A DNA stretch of 35,908 bases from Candidatus Colwelliibacteriota bacterium (GCA_027448785.1 DAIDMW010000006.1:1-35908), one strand, 5' to 3'; positions 6,802 through 17,172 are shown, counted from the stretch's first letter. Notes: generated by a model from the letters alone, not told the origin. Program-made: numbers and translations.

Positions 6802-9153
6802 CTATAATCTTAGTCTTCTCCAAATTTCGTCCTCGACCAAATTTCTGTCACCTCCGTATCTAAGCCGTGATTGGCTTTTTGCATCATTGAGGGTATTAAT
6901 TGAGCCCTTTTCCGGAGGAATGGTTTTGATGTTAAAAGGTGCTGCTGGTTGGCCTTTAATTAAAAGCTTAGCGTATGCGTTATAGTTGTCAATATTCATC
7001 AGATCATTCTTACTGAACACCGGCTCAAACTCCCTGGCTAGTCCTTCGGCGTCGGTTACCCCCACGCGGAAGGCGATCTTCGATCCGACATTGCCGAAAA
7101 CGGAATCCCTAATCCTATCGGTAAGCTGCGCGATAAACTGGTGGGCGATCACCAGGTTTAGACGGTACTTCCGCGCCTCGGACAAGATGACGGAGATGGA
7201 ATCGGTGGTGAAGTTCTGGAACTCATCGATGTAAAGATAAAAATCGCGGCGCTGGCTCTCTTCGGGAATATCAACGCGCGACAAGGCGGCCAACAAAAGC
7301 TTGCCGGTGATGATCATCCCCAAAAGGTTGGCGTTGATATCGCCGATCCTGCCTTTGGACAAGTTAACGATTAAAATTTTTCCTTCGTCTATCACCTTGC
7401 GAAAATCAAAAGCCGAGACCGCCTGTCCGATGATCGGCCGAATATAGTCGTTAGCGGTGAAGTTGTTGAACTTCGAGGTAATGTAGGGCGTCATATTCTG
7501 CAGCGCCGCCTCGCCTCCGGCCTTAACCGCTTCTTTTTCCCAGAAGTCGATAACCGCCGGATTCTTTATCCTGGCCAGTTTGCGCTCGCGGAACTCGGCG
7601 TCGGTGAAGACCCGTGGCACCTCCATCAGCGTTGCCGGTTCATTCGGCATATCCTCCATCAGAAGCAATAGGGCGTTTTTCATATACTGCTCGAACATCG
7701 GCCCCATGGTCTCGGGAGGGAAAAGTTTGTTGAAAATACTCTGCATCTCATTGACTATAAAGGTCTTCTCCTCGGGACGCGCAAAGTCATACTCCAGCAT
7801 ATTTAATCCCACCGGGCGCTCCAAATCCGCCGGGTCGAAGACGATGACGTCGTCGTATCTTTCTTTGGGAACCAATGACAATATGCCGTCAGCCAAATCG
7901 CCGTGCGGATCGATAACCGCCAGCCCCTTGCCGTTCCGCAGGTCATTCACCGCCATATTTTTTAATAGCGCCGACTTACCCGTTCCGGTCTGCCCGATGA
8001 TATAGAGATGGCGCCGGCGATCGTCGTCGGAGAGCATTATCGTTTTTCTTGTGCCGCGGAAAATATTTTCTCCGAGGACGACTCCGCCCGTCGGCAGCTC
8101 GGCCGGCGCCGGTGCCTCTTTGCTCTTCAGCCACTTGATCTTCTGCACGCCGGTCAAAGGAGTCGGCAGATGAAAGATGCTGGCCAGCTCGACTACATTC
8201 AGAATCAAACTCTGGCCAGGCTCGAACCGGCGAAAAGAATAATCGAAAGAGAAATTGTTGATTTTGCCAGGGCGAACCGCGATCAACTCGCCGCGGCGCG
8301 GGGCCTGAAACTGTGAGAAAGAACCGGCCACCGAGTTAGCCAGGCTTTCAGCGGAGGCATAATCGGCGGCCGAAGCGAGAACGCGAAAGTTAACCTGCAG
8401 CAACGGTTGGCTCAATTTCATTTCCAAAGCCTTGACCGCCTCCGCGTCGACCGTCTTCCCCTGCTTTTCTTCAGGCTCCGGCTTCTTCGAGGCCAATGCC
8501 CTGGTTACGTCGCTTAAAGACACCTTCATCGCGGTCATAATCCGATCCAAACTCTCTCCCTTGTTAAGCTCGGCGGCGGCGCGCGCTATAGTTTTTTTCA
8601 CGCTGGCCGGAGCCGGGCGGGCGACGATCTGGATCGCCATCCCCTCGCCGACCTCCGCCACTTTGGAGAGTCCGCTTAAAATCGGCCCGAATGTGTCGAT
8701 GTTCGTCTCCTGGTAGGTGCGGATCGGCAACAGATATTCTCCTTTTTGCGATAGATAAAATCCGGCAGCCGCCCCCGTCGGGTTGAAGATGTTATACTCC
8801 TCCCCTTCTTCAACCTGGGCTTCGCTGAACAATCCCTCAATCTGTCTTTTTACCGCCGCCAGGGAATTATGCGGAGCGGAAATATAAAAATGAATTTCTT
8901 CGCCGACGTGCGGAACAGCTGCCTCAAGAGTGAAAGGCGTTCCTAGTCCGGCCAGCAAACTAAAAAGCTGGGCGGATTTATTAATCTCCTCCTTCAAGTC
9001 TTGGTTAGCTTCCGGCTGTTTTTGCGGAAGGCGGACCAAAAGAAGCCTCAACCGCAAAGACTCGGCAAGCAATTGTTTGCTTGCGCGCCTTTTAATAAGG
9101 ATATACGCAACTAGTATAGCGGCTACGAGAACGGCGACGATAAAAGTGATCAT
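6802..9153 (-). CDS. Membrane-anchored TraG/VirD4-like ATPase
   Basis: The 783-aa protein has one N-terminal membrane helix (about 3-20), a region of about 350 residues specific to this type, and a RecA-like motor of the type IV coupling-protein/TraG class. Walker A is GQTGTGKS at 387-394, followed by DPHGDLA at 415-421, Walker B LYIDEFQNF at 640-648 and the sensor-like AHQF at 670-673. Family members pump DNA or protein through a membrane channel. The start overlaps the stop of the small upstream gene by 4 bp (ATGA). No relaxase, VirB4 or mating-pair genes appear nearby, so conjugation is not supported. A CPR-specific secretion or DNA-uptake motor is one possible reading. Confidence 0.88.
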   Translation of the reverse strand: MITFIVAVLVAAILVAYILIKRRASKQLLAESLRLRLLLVRLPQKQPEANQDLKEEINKSAQLFSLLAGLGTPFTLEAAVPHVGEEIHFYISAPHNSLAAVKRQIEGLFSEAQVEEGEEYNIFNPTGAAAGFYLSQKGEYLLPIRTYQETNIDTFGPILSGLSKVAEVGEGMAIQIVARPAPASVKKTIARAAAELNKGESLDRIMTAMKVSLSDVTRALASKKPEPEEKQGKTVDAEAVKALEMKLSQPLLQVNFRVLASAADYASAESLANSVAGSFSQFQAPRRGELIAVRPGKINNFSFDYSFRRFEPGQSLILNVVELASIFHLPTPLTGVQKIKWLKSKEAPAPAELPTGGVVLGENIFRGTRKTIMLSDDDRRRHLYIIGQTGTGKSALLKNMAVNDLRNGKGLAVIDPHGDLADGILSLVPKERYDDVIVFDPADLERPVGLNMLEYDFARPEEKTFIVNEMQSIFNKLFPPETMGPMFEQYMKNALLLLMEDMPNEPATLMEVPRVFTDAEFRERKLARIKNPAVIDFWEKEAVKAGGEAALQNMTPYITSKFNNFTANDYIRPIIGQAVSAFDFRKVIDEGKILIVNLSKGRIGDINANLLGMIITGKLLLAALSRVDIPEESQRRDFYLYIDEFQNFTTDSISVILSEARKYRLNLVIAHQFIAQLTDRIRDSVFGNVGSKIAFRVGVTDAEGLAREFEPVFSKNDLMNIDNYNAYAKLLIKGQPAAPFNIKTIPPEKGSINTLNDAKSQSRLRYGGDRNLVEDEIWRRLRL

Positions 9154-9548
9154 AGCAAGTTGCGCGCCTGCATCTCGTCGTAAAGCTTTTCGACTAAAGC
9201 GTCGTGGAAGGCGTCAGTAACGAACGAGCCCATCAGGCGGGCTTGGGCCGCCGCCTCAGAAACGCCCTTATGGAAGGCCAGATCCACTAGTCTCTCCACC
9301 TGTAGCCTCGCCTCCTGAGGCGCCTGGTTGACGTATTCCGGAAGATACGGAGAGGATGGTTCTTGATTAGTCGGAGCGGATGTGGCCGGAGCAGCCTGAT
9401 AAATGGCCGGATAGAGCGCTTGTTTCAGCGCTTCTTTGGGCGGCGCACCAAACTCCCTAGCCGAGCGCTCTTTTATCTCCGTCGAAAGCCGAGCGATGTC
9501 CGCCTCAATCGCCGAGTGTACAGCTCCCTCTCCTTCTATCTGTGCCAT
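9150..9548 (-). CDS. Small partner protein of TraG-like ATPase
   Basis: A 132-residue protein of unknown function. Residues 1-45 and 80-132 look helical. Between them is a Pro/Ala/Gln/Ser-rich linker (about 50-75). There is no membrane segment or signal peptide. Its last codons overlap the start of the TraG-like gene (ATGA), a sign of translational coupling and probably fixed stoichiometry. It appears to be the first gene of the operon: a TATTAT box ends 6 nt before its ATG and a 36-bp gap separates it from the HExxH gene. Confidence 0.75.
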   Translation of the reverse strand: MAQIEGEGAVHSAIEADIARLSTEIKERSAREFGAPPKEALKQALYPAIYQAAPATSAPTNQEPSSPYLPEYVNQAPQEARLQVERLVDLAFHKGVSEAAAQARLMGSFVTDAFHDALVEKLYDEMQARNLL

Positions 9549-9554
9549 AGATTA

Positions 9555-9560
9555 ATAATA
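9555..9560 (-). promoter_or_regulatory. -10-like TATTAT of TraG-like operon
   Basis: TATTAT on the minus strand, 6 nt before the ATG at 9548. Confidence 0.4.
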
Positions 9561-9584
9561 AGCTGTGGCGGCCGGTAAAACAAT

Positions 9585-11396
9585 TTATTCCGAGTCCGGA
9601 TTTTCAATACGCTTCGCCAAATCTTTCGTCCGCTGATTACTTCGGATCTCCCGCCATAACGCCGAAGAAAACAACTTTTCTTCCCCGCCGAGCTCATCAG
9701 CCGCCTCACGTGCGTAATCCATGAAAAAGCTAGCTACAAAATCGTCATACTCGTGATCGATCAGAGACAGCGCCTCCTTTATCCCCGACAAGTTGCCGTC
9801 TACAGCCTCTTCGCAAGCCGCGTTCAGGCAATCCTCCACCGCCAACCGCAGGTATTTGGAAACATCTTCCTTAACGATGCCGCCGATCTCCTTAATTGTC
9901 CTGCAACTCCTGACACATCCGCCTGCGCCGCGCCAGGCCGCTAATTCTAATTTTGCATTCTCTTCGATCGCTTCAAGCGCGGCTTTTAAATCACTTTTTA
10001 CCTTATCGGTTAGCAGATCCGGGTTGGAACGGACAACGCGGATTATCGTCTCAGCTTCGTTATCCCAGGATATTTTTCTGGTCCGTCCATAAATCTCGTC
10101 AAGGATTTCCTCTTCTTTAGTAGCTTGTCCGGCAAAAAACGGCTCCTTGGTTAAGCGCCGAAGAGAAATGTGCATGTCGTATTTTTCCTTCCCTATCTCA
10201 TCGCGGAAGAAACGGCTTATTTTGCGGTATTCGGCGGGGTCGAAAAGAATCATTGCCGACTTCAGTTCCCCCGACATCCCCTCTCTTTCCGCGACAAAAA
10301 ACAAATCTCCCAGTTCTTGATAAAAATTACGGAATGAGCCGGTTAGCTGGCGCTCGTATTCGCCCAAGTAATCGCTGACAAGTTTGTTTCCCTCGCCTAC
10401 CTGCGACTGCAGCTCTTTTTTCTTGGAACGCAGAAAAGCGATCGCGTAGCGGAACTCTGAAAGTTCGGTATGCAGGTTACCCTTAGCCAGCTCCTCGAAA
10501 TTGGCGATCAATTCCCCTTTTGCCGAATAAATAAATTTTCTGGCACGCTCGGGTAGAGATTCGAGCTTCATCCGAAGAAGGTACTCCACCCTTTCCCCTT
10601 CTGCCAAATCTTTATAAGCATCAACGTCTCTTTCTATTTCCCTCTCCCCGTCGGCTTTCTGCCACAGGAAAGCTTCATAGACAGCGTGAATCGCCTCGTG
10701 TCGCGTGATTTCGTCGTTTTCCTCTCGGTTTCCTGAGTCGCGTACCAGGTTAACCATACTTCCGGGAAAATGCGCTCCCTGCATGCCGCGATCGTAATCA
10801 AGCTTGTCCATCTCGTCGTCGTTTAAAAAATAAGTAACGCTCAACCCGGATAGAAGCGGCTTTTTGCCGGATAAAACCTCCTTCAACCCCTTCTTTCGGG
10901 GCAGCTTCACTCCGCCCGGGTCTAGCTTTGCCCTTTCATACTCCTCGGCTTTTCTCCTCAAACTATCCTTGCCTCGCCGGAGAGTGAAAACCAACCTGAC
11001 ATTAGGGTCGTCATTTAGTTTGCTTATTTCCCTGGAAAGGCGTTCGCTCTCCTCTATCAGTAGATCGATATCCCCGCTTTCCGATTCGATTCGTTCATCA
11101 AAAATTTTTTCAATCTCCTCTTTTCTTTTTATAAGCGGGCTGATCTCATTTATCTTTTCTTCCGCGGCTGGCGAGTATTTTTCGAGCGTTTGGTCGATTT
11201 TTACCACTGCGGCTTCGAACAGCTCTCGTCCGTCCAAACCGCCGTTTTCCAGCGTCTCTCGTATTTCGGTAATGATGCCGATCCTCTCCTTCAGGCTGGC
11301 ATGCAGGTTTTCTTTCTTCTCGAAGAGTTCCGACTTGCCGTCAACTGATTTCTCTCCGTCTGGCGCGTTGGTTTCTGAATTCGGCCACTTTTCCAT
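9585..11396 (-). CDS. Predicted HExxH metallopeptidase, large, uncharacterised
   Basis: I do not recognise this 603-aa protein by name. It carries RHEAIHAVYEAF, with an HExxH zinc motif at H233-E234-H237, and a downstream KGELIANF (E295) that could supply the third, glutamate ligand as in gluzincins. The flanks are long and helical: about 25-160 is charged and coiled-coil-like, and 300-600 is helix-rich. There is no signal peptide or membrane segment, so it is probably cytoplasmic. It begins 9 bp after htpX and so shares a transcript with lemA and htpX. A protein-quality-control peptidase is the simplest inference. The catalytic motif could still be chance in a helical scaffold. Confidence 0.7.
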   Translation of the reverse strand: MEKWPNSETNAPDGEKSVDGKSELFEKKENLHASLKERIGIITEIRETLENGGLDGRELFEAAVVKIDQTLEKYSPAAEEKINEISPLIKRKEEIEKIFDERIESESGDIDLLIEESERLSREISKLNDDPNVRLVFTLRRGKDSLRRKAEEYERAKLDPGGVKLPRKKGLKEVLSGKKPLLSGLSVTYFLNDDEMDKLDYDRGMQGAHFPGSMVNLVRDSGNREENDEITRHEAIHAVYEAFLWQKADGEREIERDVDAYKDLAEGERVEYLLRMKLESLPERARKFIYSAKGELIANFEELAKGNLHTELSEFRYAIAFLRSKKKELQSQVGEGNKLVSDYLGEYERQLTGSFRNFYQELGDLFFVAEREGMSGELKSAMILFDPAEYRKISRFFRDEIGKEKYDMHISLRRLTKEPFFAGQATKEEEILDEIYGRTRKISWDNEAETIIRVVRSNPDLLTDKVKSDLKAALEAIEENAKLELAAWRGAGGCVRSCRTIKEIGGIVKEDVSKYLRLAVEDCLNAACEEAVDGNLSGIKEALSLIDHEYDDFVASFFMDYAREAADELGGEEKLFSSALWREIRSNQRTKDLAKRIENPDSE

Positions 11397-11405
11397 AAGG
11401 ACGAT

Positions 11406-12299
11406 TTATCCCTCCATTTTTTTGAGCGCGGCTATTCGCTCATTGATCGGCGGATGGGTCATAAATAACTTCTGCATCCACGAAACGCTCTTGCTTCCGC
11501 GGTAAGGATCGCTCAGCCATAGGTGGGCGGTGGCGCTGCTCGCCCGGCGCAGCGGCAGGTTGGCTTTCTCTATTTTTTCCAAGGCGCTGACCAGCCCTTC
11601 TGGGTAGCGAGTCAGAAGCGCTCCGGATGCGTCGGCCAACAGCTCGCGCTTCCGAGAAATAGCCAGCTGTATGATGGTGGCAACGATCGGCGCAACGATA
11701 GCTAATGTCAATCCGACTATCAAGCCGAGTGCTCCGTTATCGCGCTCATTCTCCATTCCGCCCCAGAAAAACGAGTTTAGCAGCCAGTTCGCCAGCAAAG
11801 AGATCGTACCAACCAGAACGACCACTACTGAAGAAACTAGAATATCGCGGTTAGAGACATGGGACAGTTCGTGGGCGACAACCCCCTCGAGTTCGGTCTT
11901 ATCCATTATTTGCAGCAGGCCGGCGGTTACCGCGATCGAGGCGTGCTGCGGGTCGCGGCCGGTGGCGAAAGCGTTCGGTGCGGCTTCGGGAACAATGTAA
12001 ATTCTCGGCGTAGGCAATCCGGAAGCGATAGCCAGGTTTTCTACAGTGCGGTAAAGTTCGGGCGCATCTTTTTTTTCGATCGGCTTGGCGCCGGAAACCG
12101 ACAGCGCGATCTTGTCGGAGTACCAATAGCTGACGAAACTGGAAGCTACGCTAAAAATTACGGCGACAACCAGAATAAGCGAGTTACCATAAATCTGACT
12201 AAAAATGAATCCGAGCCCGATAATCACGATCAGGAAGATCGTAAAAATTAGATAGGTCTTACGGATGTTCGCGTCTCGGTAGGAATAAATATTCGCCAT
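11406..12299 (-). CDS. htpX: HtpX-like membrane zinc metalloprotease
   Basis: HtpX (M48B) degrades misfolded membrane proteins. The 297-aa product has two N-terminal membrane helices (about 15-35 and 38-58), the catalytic HELSH at 143-147 followed by NRD, two more helices (about 155-178 and 190-212), and the third zinc ligand in RKRELLADA (E219). The C-terminal THPPINERI motif is typical of the family. It follows lemA, a pairing seen in many bacteria, and precedes the HExxH gene by 9 bp. A hairpin-rich 79-bp gap separates it from lemA. Confidence 0.95.
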   Translation of the reverse strand: MANIYSYRDANIRKTYLIFTIFLIVIIGLGFIFSQIYGNSLILVVAVIFSVASSFVSYWYSDKIALSVSGAKPIEKKDAPELYRTVENLAIASGLPTPRIYIVPEAAPNAFATGRDPQHASIAVTAGLLQIMDKTELEGVVAHELSHVSNRDILVSSVVVVLVGTISLLANWLLNSFFWGGMENERDNGALGLIVGLTLAIVAPIVATIIQLAISRKRELLADASGALLTRYPEGLVSALEKIEKANLPLRRASSATAHLWLSDPYRGSKSVSWMQKLFMTHPPINERIAALKKMEG

Positions 12300-12378
12300 T
12301 GTTAATGATTAGCCACCGGGGACTAGTGATTAGCAAACGATAATGTTTCGTTGTCGCTAATCCTCTAGCCACTAATTG
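12300..12378 (-). repeat. Nested hairpin of ATTAG/CTAAT words
   Basis: Read on the minus strand, GATTAGCGACAACGA can fold onto TCGTTTGCTAATC with small bulges, and outer ATTAG and CTAAT words extend the pairing. It fills the whole gap from the lemA stop to the htpX start. It resembles, in layout but not in words, the hairpins at the stop codons of rtcB, rmuC and tsaD. Confidence 0.55.
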
Positions 12379-12924
12379 TTAGAACTCTACTTTTACTGGT
12401 TCCTTCTCCGCTTCAGACGCGGTCTCGAAGAACTTCACCTGCTTCATTCCGAAAGCGCCGGCAAGAATGTTAGTCGGAAAAGTTCTGGTCGCGGTATTCA
12501 GATCGCGGGCCACGGAGTTGTAGAAGCGCCGCGCGGCCTGGATCTTGTCCTCGGTGTCGGTCAGCTCGTCCTGCAGCTTCAGGAAATTCTCGTTCGCCTT
12601 CAGGTTCGGATAATTTTCCGCCACGGCAAACAGGGTTTTCAGCGTTCCGGAAAGGGCATTTTCCGCCGCGTCCCTTTCCAAGGGATTGCCGCCTTGAGAA
12701 ACTGCGGCGCGCGCGTTAGTCACGTCTTCCAAGACGCTTTTTTCGTGCTGGACGTATCCTTTGACCGTCTCCACCAAATTGGGGATAAGGTCATACCTCC
12801 TCTTCAGCTGAACGTCGATGTCCGAAAGTGCCTCTTCGGTGCGGTACCTTAAAGTTACCAGCCGGTTATATCCGAAGATAAGCCAGGCAAGCAGTAAAGC
12901 GACAACGACGATTAAGTAAATCAT
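12379..12924 (-). CDS. lemA: LemA family protein
   Basis: LemA proteins are membrane-anchored helical-bundle proteins of unclear function that are frequently encoded with HtpX. The 181-aa product has one N-terminal membrane helix (about 2-18), then the hallmark NRLVTLRYRTEEALSDIDVQ and LKRRYDLIPNLVETVKGY segments (about 25-62), and the later FLKLQDELTDTEDKIQAARR and YN..V.....FP motifs. It is full length. A TAAAAT box lies 4 nt before the ATG. Confidence 0.95.
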   Translation of the reverse strand: MIYLIVVVALLLAWLIFGYNRLVTLRYRTEEALSDIDVQLKRRYDLIPNLVETVKGYVQHEKSVLEDVTNARAAVSQGGNPLERDAAENALSGTLKTLFAVAENYPNLKANENFLKLQDELTDTEDKIQAARRFYNSVARDLNTATRTFPTNILAGAFGMKQVKFFETASEAEKEPVKVEF

Positions 12925-12928
12925 TTTA

Positions 12929-12934
12929 ATTTTA
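12929..12934 (-). promoter_or_regulatory. -10-like TAAAAT of lemA
   Basis: TAAAAT on the minus strand, 4 nt before the ATG at 12924. Confidence 0.35.
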
Positions 12935-12935
12935 A

Positions 12936-12986
12936 CGTTTTAGATTTAGGGTTTCGAATTTCTGTTTTCGGATTTCGGATTTTATG
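12936..12986 (-). repeat. Degenerate TCCGAAA/TTCGAAA word array after groEL
   Basis: Read on the minus strand from the groEL stop, the words ATCCGAAA, TCCGAAAA and ATTCGAAA follow each other. The same words form the inner arms of the large hairpin at 16957-17092. Here only one arm is present. Confidence 0.5.
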
Positions 12987-14934
<1,948 letters not shown>

Positions 14935-14941
14935 CACCTAC

Positions 14942-14971
14942 TATTTACGAAGGAAACAGGGCCTTTGTCAA
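14942..14971 (-). promoter_or_regulatory. groESL promoter
   Basis: On the minus strand TTGACA (14966-14971), an 18-bp spacer and TAAATA (14942-14947). The -10 ends 7 nt before the groES ATG. No inverted repeat of the CIRCE type is present. Confidence 0.7.
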
Positions 14972-14997
14972 GCAAACCGCAGCAGAATCGCGAGGGG

Positions 14998-15107
14998 GCG
15001 CAAAGCGAAAAGCGCAAAGATGAGCGCAAAACTAAAAGCACAAAGTTTAAAAGAACTAACGACTGGCGGCTTACCGCTGTTTTTCGCTTTTAGCTTTTCG
15101 CTTTTTT
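14998..15107 (-). repeat. Degenerate AAAGC-word hairpin after rtcB
   Basis: The left arm (14998-15055) is made of GCGCAAAG, CGAAAAGC and CTAAAAGC words. The right arm (15079-15107) is their approximate complement. The loop holds a small GCGG/CCGC hairpin. Read on the minus strand, it begins inside the rtcB TAA stop codon. Confidence 0.7.
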
Positions 15108-16485
15108 ATCCCTTTATTACCGCCAGCGGTTTCAAGCGCGCCACTTTTTTGGCGATCCCAGCCTGAGCCACCACCTCAACCACCTGGTCGATATCCTTAT
15201 ACGCTCCGGGCGCCTCCTCGGCCAACCCGGAAAACGAACCGGCGGCCACCGCTATCCCCCGTTTTTCCAATTCTAATTTCAGCTCTTTTCCGCTCACTTC
15301 TCTTTTTGCCTGCGTTCGCGACATCCTCCGGCCGGCGCCGTGGCAGGTCGAGCCGAAGCTTTCTTCAAGCGATTTTTCTTCTCCGACTAAAACGTATGAA
15401 CCAGTGCCCATGCTGCCGGGGATGATCACCGTCTGCCCAGGAAAAGCCCTGGTCGCTCCCTTGCGGTGCACCACCAAATCGTTCTCCAGTTTAGCGATAT
15501 TGTGCGCCACATCATAAAGCAGCTCCAGCTCCCCGCCGCTCTCGCCGAGAACCTTCCGCCAGGCGTTCCGCACCTCCCAGCTCATTATCTGCCGGTTGGC
15601 CCAAGCAAAATTTGCCGCCGCCGACATCGCCTTGAAATAATCCTGCCCCTCGGGAGAGTTGAAAGGCGCACAGGCTAGCTCGCGGTCGGGCAAACTTATG
15701 CCGTAGCGCGGCATCGCCTTCATCATTACACGGATATAGTCGGTGGCAACCTGGTGCCCTAAGCCGCGCGAACCGGTATGCAGCAAAATCACCACCTGCC
15801 CCTGAAACAGCCCCAAACGCGTCGCTTCATTCTCGTCGAAAATCTCCTGCACCATCTCGGCCTCGACGAAATGATTGCCGGCGCCCATCGTTCCCAGCTG
15901 GTCCCGTCCTCGTCCTTTGGCCTGCGCCGAAACCAAAGCCGGATCAGCCTCGGGAAGCCTTCCTCGCGATTCGATTTGTTCCAAGTCTTTATCCGTTCCG
16001 TATCCCAGCGCTACCGCCTTCTCCGCTCCCAGGGAAAGGATTTCATCGAACTCCGCGGCGCTCATTTTTACTCGGCCGCTGCGCCCGACGCCCGATGGCA
16101 CCGCGGCGTAGATCTCCTTCGCCAGCTCCGGCATCCGCCCAATCGCCTCTTCGACTTTCAAGGCAGATTTCAATAACCTAACCCCGCAGTTGATGTCGTA
16201 ACCGATTCCTCCTGGCGAAATTACGCCTTCCCGCAAATTAAAAGCGGCCACTCCCCCGATGGGAAAGCCGTATCCCTCGTGCACGTCCGGCATGACCAGC
16301 GCGTGCTTTTCAATCCCTGGCATCGTCGCGACATTGACCAGCTGGTCCAGCGACCGATCCTTGATTATCTCGTCGAGCATCTCGGAAGAGGAATAAACCC
16401 TTGCCGGCACGCGCATATCCTGCCGGAAGCTTTTCGGTATTTCCCACAGCCAGTCGTGTATTTTTACAAGGTCCGACTTCTTCAT
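15106..16485 (-). CDS. rtcB: RNA ligase RtcB
   Basis: RtcB joins 2',3'-cyclic phosphate or 3'-phosphate RNA ends to 5'-OH ends with GTP and Mn2+. The 459-aa product shows GGIGYDINCGVRLL with the metal-binding Cys, the LGTMGAGNHFVE segment, HTGSRGLGHQ, and TCHGAGRRMSR, whose His corresponds to the guanylylated histidine of the family. It ends with PLAVIKG, the usual C-terminus. I start at the ATG at 16485, which overlaps the archease stop as ATGA. The frame extends nine codons further but that part is inside archease. Confidence 0.96.
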   Translation of the reverse strand: MKKSDLVKIHDWLWEIPKSFRQDMRVPARVYSSSEMLDEIIKDRSLDQLVNVATMPGIEKHALVMPDVHEGYGFPIGGVAAFNLREGVISPGGIGYDINCGVRLLKSALKVEEAIGRMPELAKEIYAAVPSGVGRSGRVKMSAAEFDEILSLGAEKAVALGYGTDKDLEQIESRGRLPEADPALVSAQAKGRGRDQLGTMGAGNHFVEAEMVQEIFDENEATRLGLFQGQVVILLHTGSRGLGHQVATDYIRVMMKAMPRYGISLPDRELACAPFNSPEGQDYFKAMSAAANFAWANRQIMSWEVRNAWRKVLGESGGELELLYDVAHNIAKLENDLVVHRKGATRAFPGQTVIIPGSMGTGSYVLVGEEKSLEESFGSTCHGAGRRMSRTQAKREVSGKELKLELEKRGIAVAAGSFSGLAEEAPGAYKDIDQVVEVVAQAGIAKKVARLKPLAVIKG

Positions 16486-16889
16486 ATATCGAAGACTATA
16501 TCCGTTTCCCACCGGCCTTGAGCGTTCTTAACGATATTCGCCTCGTGGTAGGTGACAGCTTTGATGTCGTCGCCGAACTCCGAAATCTTCTCGCCGACGA
16601 GAGTCGCTCTCAAGGACGAACTAGAAAGCTCGTCAAAGATTATCCGGGTATAAGTCTCTTTGTAGGTCGAGGCCAGCCTGACCAGTTCCCCGAGAAAATC
16701 AACCAGGAGCGCAGTGATATCGGAGGAATCGACGGCCACCTCTCTTTCCACGCGGGCCGATCCGGGAAGCGGCGAGGGTTTTAAAAATTCGAAGACGCCG
16801 CGCAGACCATCGACGAAAAGCTCTTCAAGATTTTTCCCTTCAAGATGCAGTCGAACATCGGCCGTATGTTCTAGGAACTTGTAGCTCAC
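16482..16889 (-). CDS. Archease, RtcB activator
   Basis: Archease speeds guanylylation of RtcB and lets it turn over. The 135-aa protein is full length with the N-terminal LEHTADVRLHLEG (about 5-17), the middle DITALLVDFLGELV and the C-terminal KAVTYHEANI segment, with the conserved acidic residues near the end. It starts with GTG at 16889. A perfect TATAAT lies 13 nt upstream, so any leader would be only about 6 nt. It overlaps rtcB by 4 bp, matching the known functional pair. Confidence 0.93.
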   Translation of the reverse strand: MSYKFLEHTADVRLHLEGKNLEELFVDGLRGVFEFLKPSPLPGSARVEREVAVDSSDITALLVDFLGELVRLASTYKETYTRIIFDELSSSSLRATLVGEKISEFGDDIKAVTYHEANIVKNAQGRWETDIVFDI

Positions 16890-16902
16890 CTTAGTTGCTT
16901 AA

Positions 16903-16908
16903 ATTATA
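16903..16908 (-). promoter_or_regulatory. -10 TATAAT of archease-rtcB operon
   Basis: A consensus TATAAT on the minus strand, 13 nt before the GTG at 16889. No convincing -35 was found. Confidence 0.5.
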
Positions 16909-16918
16909 CAACACAAGA

Positions 16919-17172
16919 AGTGCAAAACTAAAAGCACAAAAGGCAAAATAACGAAAATCCTAAATCCGAAATACTAAATCCGAAACAAATTCGAAACACC
17001 AAGTTTCAAATTACAAACCCGTTCTTGTTTCGTATTTGGAATTTGTAGTTTGTGATTTGTTTAGGATTTCGGATTTAGAATTTCGAATTTGGCCAATTGC
17101 TGGCCGTTATTTTTCGCTTTTAGTTTTTCGTTTTGCGCTCGCCTGGTCGCTATTTTTCGCTTTGAGCTTCTT
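16919..17172 (-). repeat. Composite nested hairpin, two word families
   Basis: Outer arms of AAAGC-type words (about 16920-16953 and 17103-17136) share the exact complement AAAATAACG/CGTTATTTT. Inside them sit TCCGAAA-type words with an exact 13-bp complement (16960-16972 with 17066-17078). A further AAAGC segment runs to the rmuC stop at 17173. The gap of about 265 bp holds no credible gene. Confidence 0.75.

Noticed and set aside
6802-9153. Integrated conjugative element
   Set aside because: There is only a coupling-protein-like ATPase. No relaxase, integrase, VirB4 or attachment-site duplication is visible.
14935-15000. CIRCE operator before groES
   Set aside because: No TTAGCACTC-type inverted repeat is present in the promoter or leader.
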